Below are positions 11,166 through 21,962 of a stretch of DNA of 64,000 bases, in pieces. Under the pieces are notes generated by a model. That model saw only the letters and a list, made by a program, of their open reading frames with translations. It did not search any database and was not told the DNA's origin. Made by a program: the position numbers and the translations under genes. The DNA is from Phascolarctos cinereus (Eukaryota > Chordata > Mammalia > Diprotodontia > Phascolarctidae). The first letter of the stretch is position 1; each line of letters begins with the position of its first letter. The DNA is taken from NCBI RefSeq assembly GCF_002099425.1, contig NW_018344185.1, positions 2,805,001 through 2,869,000 on the forward strand, written 5' to 3'.

Positions 11166-11235
11166 CATGGAAAAGAGGGGGGAAGTGAAGGCTGTAATTA
11201 TAATAACGGCAGAGTGGAGGCCTAGGGAGTGTAGT

Positions 11236-11247
11236 GGGGGGGGGGGG
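11236..11247. repeat. Twelve-G homopolymer
   Basis: An uninterrupted run of 12 G residues, flanked by further G-rich sequence. Confidence 0.95.
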
Positions 11248-11294
11248 TTGGGTTGCTGAACTACTTAAATCTTTTTAAAAAATCTATTGTTACA

Positions 11295-11316
11295 GGGGAT
11301 AGCTCAGTGGTAGAGG
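11295..11316 (+). other. tRNA 5'-half-like fragment with A box
   Basis: 'ggggatagctcagtggtaga' resembles the D-arm and A box of tRNA-Ala or tRNA-Cys. No B box (GGTTCGA) or acceptor stem partner follows, so it is not a tRNA gene. It may be a retroposed fragment or a SINE head remnant. Confidence 0.45.
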
Positions 11317-11399
11317 TTGGGAGGGATAGATTTAGAAATATAGGGGATATGAAAACAAGATTTCAATAAAAGTGATATTTTTAAAACAAAACACTGAAT

Positions 11400-12310
11400 T
11401 CCAAGTATTGCTAATTTCTGGAAGGAAAATTACCTGTCACAGATGCATAAAATTTGAAAGGAGTTTGGGGGTGAAAATAGGAGAAATTAATGTCAAGTGT
11501 AAAGAACTTAGGAAAAGTAGAGGTCAGAAATGAATTCAGTTTCATAGACTTTTTCACTAAATGTTTTTTTGTGTGTCAGACAATGTGATAAGATATTTTC
11601 TATCAACTTGGCACCTTTCTTGAACAGAAGGTAAATAGTCTTGCCCTTGCATCAGTTAATACTTGATTGCACACAAGGCATTGTACTGCCAATGTGAGTA
11701 CACAAGGGAGGCAAGCTTTTCTCTTCATAATTCAGGAATTCTGTGTATCATGGATATATATATTGGTGCTGTGATGGGGGATGGGTCTCAGAAACCATAC
11801 CTCAGGAGCCTCTAGGTGTTTGTCTGGATCCAGTGAGAGTAATGAGAGAAGATAAAATCAGAGGTTGGGAGGAGTCCCTTGCAGGTTTTCAAGAAAACAT
11901 GCATCACTTAACGTAGGCAAGAGTAGAATACTTAATATCTATTCTGTGGTGCCTCTTATGGAAGCCAAGAGGGATTGAAGCAAGAAGTCATCTCAAATTA
12001 ACCAAGTTAGACACACTGCCTTATTGTTTTTTAAGAAAATACATGCACCCCTTCATGAGTCAGGGTGTTGTCGAGGTTAAGCAAGGAATTTAAGGAGACA
12101 AAAAGACTCATTTGCAATCATGTAAGGGACTCCTCCTCCCTCTCCCTCCCACCACCTCTCACCTTTTCCTATGACCTGCGTAAAAAGTTGTGCCTGGTCA
12201 AAGTCACATAGAAGCCCTGAGGAGTCACAAACTGAAATTTCTAAGGTGAAAAATTACATTTATATCACTTTAATGTTTGCAAAGCTCTTAGGGGAATCTG
12301 CATTGGTCTA
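11400..12310. other. Intergenic DNA, nothing recognised
   Basis: AT-rich sequence with no gene-like frame and no repeat I can name. Confidence 0.5.
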
Positions 12311-12314
12311 TCAA

Positions 12315-12480
12315 GACTAGTCAAGAAACATTCCAATCCCTGCTAACTGCCAGGGACTACACTAAGCACTGGGGAAACAAAGCCAAAAGATAGAACCTGC
12401 CCCCAAGGAGCTTACATTCTAAGGGAGGGAGACCCTGCACAAAAGGAAGCTGACAAAGTGGGTTTGAAGGTAACCATGAA
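12315..12480 (-). mobile_element. L2-type tail, minus strand
   Basis: 'ccagggactacactaagcac' and 'cccaaggagcttacattcta' are reverse-strand L2 tail phrases. Confidence 0.65.
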
Positions 12481-12779
12481 GCTTCATGGAGAAAGAAGTC
12501 CAGCAGAATGCAGAAATTAATAGGTGATTGACCTGGATGCCCTCCTTAAATGGAGGCTCTGAAAGAAACTATTCACCCTCCAATCAGAGGATGGGGCCCC
12601 AGAAGCAGAGGGTACTGATGAAATGTGAATCCAGGGATGAGATGCCCTTGCAGGATGAAGAGGTTCCTGGGACATAAAATCCCCACACTTCCTCTCCCTG
12701 GAGTAACTTGCGTTCCACAAAGTAAAGAACAAGTAGTAAGGGAACTACAGGACATCTGTAGACAAAAATCTGCCCAAGT

Positions 12780-12925
12780 AGGCAGTATAGTGGGAAGGAA
12801 TTTGTCCCCTGCTCTTTATTAATTAGCCCTGGGACCCTGAGCAAGCCATTTCCCTTCTCTGGGTCTGTTTCATCTGTAAAATGAGAGAGCAGACCAGTGA
12901 TCTCCAAGGTCACTTGTGGTCCAAC
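12780..12925 (+). mobile_element. MIR/CORE-SINE
   Basis: 'gggaccctgagcaagccatt', 'tctgtttcatctgtaaaat' and 'gatctccaaggtcacttgtg' in MIR order. Confidence 0.75.
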
Positions 12926-13299
12926 CCAAGGAGACTTAAGTCTCCAATATATTTCTAAAGCAACAACTAAAATGGCTGCTATTCACTGTGTTCCCCAGCA
13001 GAGGACCTTACAAATTGGGGAGCTAGAGAGAAAAGATATATGATCATCTTCTCAACTCAGAAGTACTAATTATGAGTTAGCGGCCCTCCTGATCCAGTCA
13101 GCTACCCTACAGGAAGTGAGGAGGTAGGGTAGGTGGGCAAAGACTCATCTCCATACCCACCCCTATCCAAAGGAAAGCCTGATTCAACGGGTAGGTCGAA
13201 AGACTAGAAAAAGTGGTTTCCCCAGCTTTGACAGGGAAGGAATATATCCATATTCCTTGCTGAACCCCAGTATAATGCTATTACTCATAGGTTCACATG

Positions 13300-13522
13300 T
13301 TTAGTCAATTAGTTGTGTCCAACTCTTCATGACCTATTTGAGATTTTCTTGGCAGAGACAGTGGAATGGTTTACCATTTCCTTCTCCAGTTCATTTCACA
13401 GATGAGGCAAACAGGGTTAAATGATTTGCCCAGGGTCTACTAAATGTCTGAAGTTGGATATGGACCCAGTTCCTCCTAACTTCAGGGCTCCTACTCTATC
13501 CACTGCATCACCTAGCTGCCCA
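13300..13522 (-). mobile_element. MAR1-like SINE, minus strand
   Basis: Reverse-strand phrases 'tgtgtccaactcttcatgac', 'ggtttaccatttccttctcc' and 'gcatcacctagctgccca' match the marsupial MAR1 layout seen on the + strand at 18.7 and 40.1 kb. Confidence 0.85.
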
Positions 13523-13760
13523 CAGGCTCACATAAATAAGACTTATTTTGGTTCTTGAGCAACTATCAGGATTATTAAAGGGGCAGACCTGCTTTGGGGG
13601 GAAGAAGGGGTGAGGGAAGAACGTACTGCTGATAATGACATGAATAGGGTTAGGGAGTGGGTCTGTGAATTCATTGGTATAGGGAATAGATGAGAAAACT
13701 CTTTATACCAAAATAGGTTGGAACCTTCCCCACAATTTAAAGTCTTAGTTGCCTAAAGCA

Positions 13761-13937
13761 GAGGGGATGTCAAACTGCACAACACTCCCCAAATGAACCA
13801 AATTGAAATGTAATTAGGAAATATTTAAGTAAATAAAAATACAATAGAACATAAATAATGTTAATATGTAGATTTCTAAGTCAACATGTAGCCACAGTGA
13901 TGCTTATGTGGTTATATTTGAGTTTAACACCAAGAGG
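13761..13937 (-). mobile_element. hAT-like short DNA element, minus strand
   Basis: Ends 'gaggggatgtcaaactgc' and 'tatttgagtttaaca' and the middle 'gttaatatgtagatttctaa' match, in reverse, elements at 31743-31960 and 60501-60692. The terminal motif (CAGNGGTGTCAAAC) suggests a non-autonomous hAT, by analogy only. Confidence 0.55.
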
Positions 13938-14045
13938 TCCAAAGGGCTTAAAGGGTAATTGACTTCCTCAAGGTCACTCAAACTAATGTATCAGATGCAA
14001 GACTTGGAATAGGTCTTCTGACTCTGAAACCAGCTGAATGTCCTC
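13938..14045 (-). mobile_element. MIR fragment, minus strand
   Basis: 'acttcctcaaggtcactcaa' and 'ggtcttctgactctgaaacc' are reverse MIR phrases. Confidence 0.55.
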
Positions 14046-14050
14046 CAAGT

Positions 14051-14253
14051 CAGGTGTTCTCAAGCTTTTTTTGTGTCATGGACTCTTGACAATACTCTGG
14101 AGCCTCTGGACCCCTTTTCAGAGTAGCATTTTGAAACAGCTGAAGGAAATGCAAAGTTTCAGTTAGAGGTTAATGAAAAGTAGATGAATTTTTTCCTATC
14201 CAAGTTCATGGACTTCCTGAAATCTCTCTGTGGATAAGTTAAAAATTCTTGCT
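14051..14253 (+). mobile_element. Short DNA element with degraded inverted ends
   Basis: Starts 'caggtgttctcaagctttt', contains 'tgtgtcatggactcttgaca', and ends 'gttaaaaattcttgct', the degraded complement of the start. The copy at 19305-19492 is the same family reversed. Probably a hAT-like MITE; family name not known to me. Confidence 0.5.
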
Positions 14254-14559
14254 TTAAACTATGCAGCCAAGACTTCTGGCATAACATAGAAGAAAGAATA
14301 TATAAATTCTATTTGCTTCTATTTTCTTTATCAAGAATAAGATTAATGCTAGAAAAAGAATAAAAATGTCTAAGAGGTAATTGAAACTCAAAGTAATGAG
14401 TGAATTGGAGAGCTCCTAGTTGCCCTCAGTGAGTTTCATTACACCCCTGGGTGCTTAAAAAAAAAAACCCTGCAAGTGTGATTAATGGATTAATGATTAA
14501 TGTCAACAATCAAATGGAAGCTATGTCATGAGCCTGGAAACAGATAAATATCACTGATC

Positions 14560-15080
14560 TATTAAGCTAAAAAGAAAGGTCCTGGAGGACCAAGAGGTGA
14601 TGAAGACTGGAGTCAGGTAAATGCCTCAGTTAAAAAAAAAAAAAGGAATCTACAACGGGCAAATAATTTTATTTGGGACTTGAAGGAAACCAAAAGGAAG
14701 GAGCAAGTTCCAGCTTAAGGAACAGCCAGTGAAAAAACTCAGGAGATGAACTACCACGTTCAAAGAACAGAAAAGAGGCCAATGTCACTGGACTGCAAAG
14801 TACAAAGAGGTAAGGAATGTGTAAGACTAGAAAGGTAGGAGGGCAGTTACAGAGGGCTTTACATGCAGAACCGAGGATTTTATATTTTATTTTGTAGGTG
14901 AAAGGGAGCCACTGGAGTTTATTGAGTGGGGGGAGGAGGGGACAACATGGTAAGACTTGAACTTTAAGAAAACTAATTTGACAGCCGAGTAAAGGACAGA
15001 CTGCATTGAGTCAGGGAGACCAATCAATAGCCTATCACAGTAGTCCAGTTATAAGGTACTGAGGACCTGCACCTGGGAGG
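14560..15080 (-). mobile_element. L2-linked ancient repeat body
   Basis: Contains 'gagggctttacatgcagaac', 'gggagccactggagttta' and 'cacagtagtccagttataag', the same series of phrases as at 4.4-4.6 and 46.1-46.3 kb. Confidence 0.55.
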
Positions 15081-15099
15081 AGAGATTGGATTTATTCTG

Positions 15100-15365
15100 C
15101 TTTGGTTCAGAGGGAGAAAAAAGGAACAGTAGTGGAAATTAACAGTAAGAAGATTCATCTCATTGTGAATAAGAATCTGCTAACAATTAGAGCTATCCCA
15201 AAATGAACCGAGTTGCTTCAAGGGGAAATGAGTTTCCCCATCACCAGAGATTTTCAAGTGGAAACTGGATGGTTAATTATATAAAAGATTCTTGACTCAA
15301 GTAGTAGTTGAATTGTATCAGCTCCTAGGTCAGTTCCATTTCAAAGATTCTAAAATCACCCCCAT
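15100..15365 (+). mobile_element. L3/CR1-type LINE 3' end
   Basis: 'gctaacaattagagctatcc', 'tttccccatcaccagagatt' and 'gtcagttccatttcaaagat' follow the order of L3/CR1 3' ends in amniotes. Confidence 0.65.
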
Positions 15366-16196
15366 TGTATGAGAGCATTTTATCAACAAGCATCAACTGA
15401 GCCCCTGGGTCAGATTGCTTGCCCGGAAGAAGTCTGCCCAAATACTGATTTCTTAAAAAGCACTGGAAGCCACATTATTGATTCTCTGAATGTTTGTGCC
15501 ACAAGAAAATGGTGCTTGTGAGGATCATTTGTTATTCGACAAGCTAACGGGAAGGTGAATCATCTCAAATTGATTGATGCTTCTAGCCTTAGATTTGGGC
15601 ATTTAGATACGGGACATGAAACTTGATGTTCTACGTTAAAGCTCCAAAGGTACTGAAATCAACCAGGTGAATGTATGGTTCATCTTCTCTGGTTCATACA
15701 GTTTCTAGACAGGGCCACTTAGGTGCCATCACTACGGCAAGCTAGAGAAGCACCACTAGTTAACTTCTCGCCTGCCAGTGAGAAGTGCCTGTTCTCCCTG
15801 AGTAGTTCAGAGAATACAGATCAATGGATCAGAAATTTGGATCTGGAAAGGACCCTAGAGGTCACAGGATCCTAGGAGCATAGATTCAGAGTTGGAAACT
15901 GCCATACTTGGTTGCAATGTCCCCCTCCAGTCTGAAACTCATGTTCCCACAGTGGGAACCCAAGCTTCTGACTAGTGAGCATTCACCCTAATGAGCCCAG
16001 ACCTAGGCCCTAATATGGTACTTCCTTTCTCACCTCCCCACCCCTCACTCCCAGCTCTACAAACAGTAATCAAATGAGCTCTACCATTCATTGAAAGGAT
16101 GTGTCAGTCAAATACTCTATGACTGGATTCACTGGCCCTGTAACTTTCCTATTCAAAATATACCTTCCTGACTGCTCCTCACCTATATAAGTTGAC

Positions 16197-16498
16197 TTCC
16201 TTTATTAGAATGTAAGCTCCTTGAAGACAGGAAGAACCAAGTTCAAATCCAGCCTCAGCAACTTATTAGTTTTGTGAACCTAGACAAGTCAATTAAACCT
16301 CTATTTGCCTCAGTTTCCTGTAAAATGGGGATAATAATAGCCTCTACCTCAAAGAGTTGTTGTGAGGATAAAATGAGATAATATTTAACAGTGCCTGGCA
16401 TATAGTAGGCACTATAGAAATGTCTATTGTTATTAACATTATTATCACAACATCTGGCACAGAGTAAGTGCTGAATAACTTTTCTTATTCATTCCTTA
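16197..16498 (+). mobile_element. L2 tail split by a MIR insertion
   Basis: 'agaatgtaagctccttgaag' (16,208) starts an L2 3' end, which resumes after the MIR at about 16,440 with 'catctggcacagagtaagtg'. The MIR therefore landed in an existing L2. Confidence 0.65.
16235..16440 (+). mobile_element. MIR/CORE-SINE nested in L2
   Basis: Full MIR order: 'ccaagttcaaatccagcctc', 'ctatttgcctcagtttcctg', 'ataatagcctctacctcaaa', 'gcctggcatatagtaggc'. Confidence 0.8.
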
Positions 16499-16499
16499 G

Positions 16500-16795
16500 A
16501 GATCACCTTGAAAAATTTTATTTTACAAATGAAGAAACTGAGGCCCAGAGATGTTAAGTGACTTGCCTAAGGTCACACTGGTAGCAAGAGGCAGAGTCAG
16601 AATTCAATTTCTGATCTGTCTCCTTTCTAACGAACCATCTTGTAAATGCCATGTTCTTTATCATCTAGTCCATCTTTCACATTATAAAGTAGGAAAACAG
16701 ATGCTCCAAGAGGTCATGATTTACCCAAGTGACACAGCAAGTTAGTAACCAAACTGGGACTAGAACTCAGGTCTTTAGATTCCTAGCCCCAGAAA
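16500..16795 (-). mobile_element. Two adjacent MIR copies, minus strand
   Basis: First copy: 'aatgaagaaactgaggccca' and 'gacttgcctaaggtcacact'. Second, from about 16,655: 'ggaaaacagatgctccaaga' and 'ggactagaactcaggtcttt'. Confidence 0.75.
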
Positions 16796-16799
16796 GAAC

Positions 16800-17495
16800 T
16801 AGTGTTGAGTAACTCATTGTCCTTTCCACTTCTCTCATTGTGACCAGCATTATAGTCATGGGCCTCTCCGAATTTAACTAAGTTTATTTAAATTTATTCC
16901 ACCTAGTGATGACAGATACACAAATCCATTGTAAAATCCAAGTTCAAAGCTATTTTAGCTTAGCCAGACCTGACAGGACCTGTTTTCCATGAGCATGACC
17001 TTCAGGAGCCCAGGGTCACCTTCATGCTATGATGAGGTATGGAGAGCGATAAACAGACATGTGCCAGATAGGCCACCAGACTACCACATCAACTACCACC
17101 TCCCCTCAGCCATTGGTGGAGGCATCCCAGGACCTTGCACCCAAGAACCCTAGGAATAACGATGTTCTCAAGGCCATCAGGCCTGCTTCCAGCCTGGCTC
17201 TGGTAGCCATCACCCAGAGGGGCAACCCTTGAGGAGATATGACCTGGAAACTGCCTCTGGGGATATAACCCCAGGCTCCTCAAGCAGCCACAGTTAATAA
17301 ACCCAGGAAAGAATACCTTCTTGCCTTCAGTGTCCTTGACAATGTCAAATTGTTCAACATCAGAATGGGATATGGGTCTTATAGTGGAAATGACACCAAA
17401 GATGGTCATGATAGATTACTATCTGACTTGTTTCTGAACCAACCCTAAGGACCACTGGGCCTTTCCATTTGCCTTGGTGAATCATCCTATATGTA
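16800..17495. other. Unclassified stretch, possibly an old retrocopy
   Basis: GC-richer than its surroundings at about 17,000-17,420. A 106-codon minus-strand frame (17,089-17,409) and overlapping + strand frames give no protein I recognise. A decayed processed copy is possible but unproven. Confidence 0.3.
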
Positions 17496-17773
17496 AGGAG
17501 TTCCCAACCTGTGCTAGACATACCCCAAGGGAATATGCAAAGCTTGTCAGATGGGTACAAGAAACCTTTAGTAAATAACAATGTTAAGTATTCCAAATAT
17601 TCCAAAAGTACAGTGTTAGTGAAAAATATTGTCTACCAAATAAAAATTTCTTTATGAAAAATTATTCCAATTTTCTTTGTTACGTGCATGTAAATGGTAT
17701 ACTCTAGAACTTACTTCTTTTCATGTTGATTAGGGGGTTTGGGAAGGGAACTATAAAAGGTTGGGAACCCCTG
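17496..17773. mobile_element. hAT-like MITE with inverted ends
   Basis: Left end 'aaggagttcccaacctgtg' and right end 'aaaaggttgggaacccctg' are near-perfect reverse complements, 278 bases apart, with AT-rich non-coding middle. No transposase frame. Confidence 0.7.
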
Positions 17774-17789
17774 TTCTGTGTACTGTCAC

Positions 17790-17905
17790 TCTAATTACAA
17801 TCAAACTACTTGAGAGCAGGGACTTCTTACTTTTCTATCTGTATCACCACCACTTAGATCAGTGCTTGGCACATAGTAAACAATGCTTATTCATTCATTC
17901 TGGAA
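17790..17905 (+). mobile_element. L2 tail
   Basis: 'gagagcagggacttcttac' and 'gtgcttggcacatagtaaac', ending in ATTC units. Confidence 0.75.
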
Positions 17906-18638
17906 ACCTTTTCTGATAAATAAATAAATATTTCCGTTGTCTTTTAGCTATGTATGGTGATTAAATGTCTTGATGTCCTTCAAACTTTTCTCCCAAGTAT
18001 ATGTGGTTTCTTTAAATACTTTGATTAGTTACCATAGAAATCTTACTTGAGCAAGAGGCCAACTATATGTTTCACTGATATAGCTTGGAGAAAAACAATT
18101 GATAACATGCTACTCCAATCATTCTGTAAAGCTGGGCAGGGTATTAAGGGAGTGAGAACACACTCAACCTTATTATGAAAAAGAAATGCTATCACCAGTT
18201 CTTGAGTATTCACAAAAGAAAAATGTCAACAAAGGCATGGATAACAAATATACCAATATCCCCAAACTTCTTCTTGTACCCTACCTATTGAAAATAACTG
18301 ATTGGAGTTTCCCTTCCTTATCCTATTATACAGTACCTATAACCAACTAGGGAACTGAACAACTGAGGACAGCAATCAGAAGAAAAAAAAAACAGATGAA
18401 GCTTAGAATGGATGGATCCCCAGACTGGAAAACTGACGCCTGAATTACTAAGAGTCAGCTGTACCTCACAAAGCTCCAGGTGCATAATGCGCCATTTGGA
18501 GGCTAAGTCTCTGCCACATAGAGGTTGGGTAGAGACAAGGAAGCCTAACTAGCAGTTACTTCAAAGCATTTAGCCATTGCCTTTTTAAAACCTCCCTTTG
18601 AGTTTCTGACTTTACCTCCCTTGTCTTCAAGGTATTCC
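17906..18638. other. Intergenic DNA, nothing recognised
   Basis: AT-rich sequence with no gene-like frame or nameable repeat. Confidence 0.5.
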
Positions 18639-19010
18639 ACAATAGAAAGTAAACCCCTAGAGGGCAGGAGCTGGCTCACTTTTGAATTTTATCCCAATAA
18701 CTTAGTTCAGTGGCTCTGCTAGGTGGCACAATGGATAGACTGCTGGACTTAGAGACAGGAAGACCTAAGTTTAAATCCTGCCTCAGACATTTGCTAGCTT
18801 TGTGATCCTGAGCAAGTCACTTTACCCTGTTTACCTCAGTGTCCTTATCTGTAGAATGAGCTGGAGAAGAAAATGGCAAACCATTCTAGTAGTTCTGCTA
18901 AGAAAACCCTAAAAGGGGTGACAAAGAGTCGAACACAACTGAAAATGACACTTGGCTCAGAGGAAGTGTTAATAAATGCTTTTGACATTCATTCATTCAT
19001 TCATTCATGT
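18639..19010 (+). mobile_element. L2 tail split by MAR1, ending in ATTC repeats
   Basis: 'ccctagagggcaggagctgg' to 'cttagttcag', then MAR1, then 'ggaagtgttaataaatgctt' and an (ATTC)n tail at 18,988-19,009. The two halves join into one L2 3' end. Confidence 0.7.
18717..18952 (+). mobile_element. MAR1-like SINE nested in L2
   Basis: 'gctaggtggcacaatggata', 'agacctaagtttaaatcctg', 'gcaagtcactttaccctg', 'gaagaaaatggcaaaccatt', 'gggtgacaaagagtcgaaca': complete MAR1 order. TGGCTC occurs on both sides (18,711-18,716 and 18,953-18,958), a possible 6-bp target duplication. Confidence 0.85.
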
Positions 19011-19011
19011 A

Positions 19012-19137
19012 TCCTGTTCAAATCAACAAGAATGTAGTAAGCTTCTGCTTAATATAAGCCAGGCAGTATGCTAGATGCTGAGGATGCAAAGATAAAAATA
19101 AAACAGCCCCTGTTCTCAAGAAACCTACATTCTTTCC
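19012..19137 (-). mobile_element. L2-type tail, minus strand
   Basis: 'atgctagatgctgaggatgc' and 'ctgttctcaagaaacctaca' are reverse L2 tail phrases. Confidence 0.65.
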
Positions 19138-19139
19138 TC

Positions 19140-19300
19140 ATAAAAGGCACAGTGGCCAAGAGGAAAGAACATTGGCCTCAGGAGCAAGAGACATGTTCAT
19201 TAAGAGGCAGGAAACTTGGCTGCTAACTTGCTGTTTAACTTTAAGAGTTATTTTTACTCCAGTCTGTTTCCTGTAAAATGAGGGAAAAGAACTGGATCAT
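19140..19300 (+). mobile_element. MIR/CORE-SINE, degraded
   Basis: 'ggcacagtggccaagaggaa', 'ttggctgctaacttgctgtt', 'gtctgtttcctgtaaaatg'. Confidence 0.6.
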
Positions 19301-19304
19301 GAGT

Positions 19305-19492
19305 TCTTAGCTTACAATCTGTGAACTTACACACACACACACACACACACGTATATATGTGTATGTATGTATATGTATATATCTGTATTTCAACGTAACT
19401 GGTTTCCTTTGTGATCATATATAGGGATTCACAGGTTTCACCAGACTTTGAGAAGAGTCAATGACACAAAGTTTAAGAATCCCTGGACCAAA
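19305..19492 (-). mobile_element. hAT-like MITE carrying a microsatellite
   Basis: Reverse-oriented copy of the 14,051 element: 'gagttcttagcttacaatct' and 'ttcaccagactttgagaaga', ending 'aagtttaagaatccctgg'. A CA repeat and a GTAT-rich repeat (19,330-19,382) have expanded inside it. Confidence 0.5.
19330..19382. repeat. CA / GTAT microsatellite
   Basis: About ten CA units followed by imperfect GTAT/ATGT units. Confidence 0.9.
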
Positions 19493-19499
19493 TAATCTC

Positions 19500-19570
19500 T
19501 AGCATTTCCAGCAGACTTGCACAGTGTCTGACACATAGTAGGTGCTTCATAAATACTTGTTGATGTATTT
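19500..19570 (+). mobile_element. L2 tail
   Basis: 'cagtgtctgacacatagtag' and 'ataaatacttgttgatg'. Confidence 0.65.
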
Positions 19571-20594
19571 TAAGCCCAAGGCAGGATGAAATTTTCTAGA
19601 CTTCCTTCATAATCCTTTGACGATAATGGGAAAAGAATATGCAAAAACAACAAAAAAATTAGATTATCAAATGTTATTAGAAAACATTCCAATATCATCC
19701 AGACTGATATTTCACCAAGCAAAATTCACAACTTCCAACAATCTTTGCAAGGCACTTCTCTGAGCTCAAAAAATGTGTATCTTTGATAGTGAAGAAGCTG
19801 AGAACAGTTGGACAATTCTGTGAAAATGTCTCCTGCCATTTGTTGGCATTAAGGACAACCTTATACTTTCATTGTTGGACTCAGAACATTTAAATACCAG
19901 AATCTGTGTCTGCTGGGAAACTCAAAGATAGCAAGATTCAAATAAACTTGTGGAAAATCAAACATACTTCCATTTATTCACAGTCACTACAAATAGCCTT
20001 AATTAGTCAAAGTAAAACTGATCAGGTCTAAGAACGTTCTCAACAACAAAAGTATTACCCTTCCTTATTCATTAATTCACTCATCATTCTTCCCTGCCTG
20101 GGTCATTTTGTTGATGTTTGCTCAATATTTGCTTTATTCAGCTAATTAACCTGGGTGCTTACCCAATACTGTCTCAACTGTCTGTCTATGTCTTCCATTA
20201 GCTGTGTGTGTCCCTAGCAGAGATCTTTCAGCAGCATGTATAGTTTGACAGTTGAAACCCATCTAGTCAGAAAATACAAGTAGACCCTGCTGTCCTTCCT
20301 GAGTGACATTTCTGTCCTGTTGAGGAAGATAAGGAGCTGCTCCTATCCTTGTCTCCTTTCACATTTAACTTAATTAAGGATGAGATGATGCCAACTGCTT
20401 ACAGTCTCCCTCCCTCTCCCACTCCCACTCCACAAGGCTTTATGACAAATGCCTCTCTCTTTTCAAGAATTATCCAGTGATGAAAGATGAATTTGCTCTA
20501 TGGACCTGCTTGGTGACAATCCTGCCTTGAGGTAGGGAGATGGCTTAGATGAGTTCTTAGAATTTTTTCTAGTTCCTATGGAAATGTTTCATGC
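19571..20594. other. Repeat-poor intergenic kilobase
   Basis: About 1 kb with no repeat I can name, unusual in this crowded interval, and no gene-like frame. Contains the palindromic core TTAATTAA near 20,373. Confidence 0.45.
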
Positions 20595-20655
20595 ATAACC
20601 CAGCAGTGTTTGGCACACAGTAAGGTATTCAACAAATATTTGTTGAATGTTGATC
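20595..20655 (+). mobile_element. L2 tail
   Basis: 'gtttggcacacagtaaggta' and 'caacaaatatttgttgaatg'. Confidence 0.7.
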
Positions 20656-21240
20656 CAACATTCCTTCACTGACACCTGAACAGCAATCCCTTCAATAATA
20701 TCTTTGACAGCTTAAGCCTCAACTTGAAGACCTCCAGTGATTAAGGATCCACTAATCACTAGATACATCTAATCACTGGATAGTTTTTCCATATATCAAT
20801 CTGGAATCTGCTTTCTATAACTTCTGCTCATTTCTCATCTGCCTTTTTGATTGAAGCAGAATAAGCCTTGTCCTCTTCCAAGTCAAATCAAGTGAAGTCA
20901 ACAAGCATTTATTAAGTGTTTCCTATTTTCTAGTCACTGTGCTAAGAGCTAGAGTTACAAAGAAAGGCAGAAGAGAGTCCCTACCCTCAAAGACCTTGAA
21001 TTTGAATGGGAGAGACAATATACAAAGAAGTATGTGCCAACAAGATATATAACAGGACAGCACTTCAAATACTGAAAGACAGCCAACACACCCTTTCCAT
21101 AAATCCCTACTATCTGTTAAATCTCCTTAAACCTTTCCATTGATCTTCACAAGGAATGGCCTCCAGACTACATGCCATACTGGTCTCCCTCCTCTGAATG
21201 CCCTCCGTTTTGCCACCATGGTGTTCAGAATTAAACATAA
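20656..21240 (-). mobile_element. L3/CR1 LINE, minus strand, split by an L2-type piece
   Basis: 'aacttgaagacctccagtga' and, after an L2-type minus tail at about 20,890-21,065 ('aagcatttattaagtgtttc'), 'actggtctccctcctctgaa': reverse L3/CR1 3' phrases. Confidence 0.55.
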
Positions 21241-21271
21241 TCATTTAATTTTGTTTTTTTTTTTATTGTGA

Positions 21272-21500
21272 GAGACAGTGTGATGTAATGAATAGAGGGC
21301 TGGTTTTGGTGTCAGGAAGATCTGAGTTCAAATCCTCCTACTGACATTTATTGTCTGTGTAACCTGAACAAGTCACTTAACCTCTCTGTATCCAGAGCAC
21401 CTGTCTAAGGGTATGTTACAGAGAAGGAGCCAATCTACAGTTCCTCACCAGAAGCACCCTCACTGTCCAAGTCAAAAACAAATAAAAAGTTGTGAACTCA
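21272..21500 (+). mobile_element. CORE-SINE (THER-type)
   Basis: 'gacagtgtgatgtaatgaat', 'gtcaggaagatctgagttca', 'gaacaagtcacttaacctct', then a distinct 3' part shared with 2720-2952. Confidence 0.7.
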
Positions 21501-21599
21501 GAATCATCAGCTAGCACAAACACATCAATATTGCTCTGACCTCCTAAGGTGGTTGTAAGGATCTTCATTTCTCATTCAATTGAGTTCCTCCCCCTTTTC

Positions 21600-21960
21600 C
21601 ATTGTGCCCCAGGGCGTCTCATCATCCTTCAAGATCACTTCAGCCCCAAAACTCAAGTAACCTTTCCCGTAGAGCCCCTCCCTCCTTCCCTTTGACCAGA
21701 TCATAGAAACCTCCTCCCAAAACCTCTATTTAAGGAGAACTACAAGGCCCCACGGGTCTTCATTTTCCATCTGGCGGCATTCCTCTGTTTTTCCATCCTG
21801 TCCCAGTACTGAGTACCTTTCCCTTCTCCCCTTCCCAGCTCTGTTTCCTTTCCCCATTAGATTATAAGCTCTTTGAAGGCGAGGACTATATTTTGCGTAT
21901 CTTTATATCCCTAGCACTTTAGCACATGCCTGACAAATTGTAATGTTTACTGTTATGTTT
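21600..21960 (+). mobile_element. L2 3' region with tail
   Basis: Shares 'tatttaagga', 'cattttccatctggcggca' and 'cattagattataagctcttt' with the copy at 23,228-23,532, ending in a degraded L2 tail. Confidence 0.55.
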
Positions 21961-21962
21961 AT

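Noticed and set aside
11295-11316. tRNA gene
   Set aside because: Only the 5' half with the A box is present; no anticodon stem, B box or closing acceptor stem.
18986-19010. Short tandem ATTC array as a CRISPR-like or regulatory array
   Set aside because: It is the usual tail of an L2 element.
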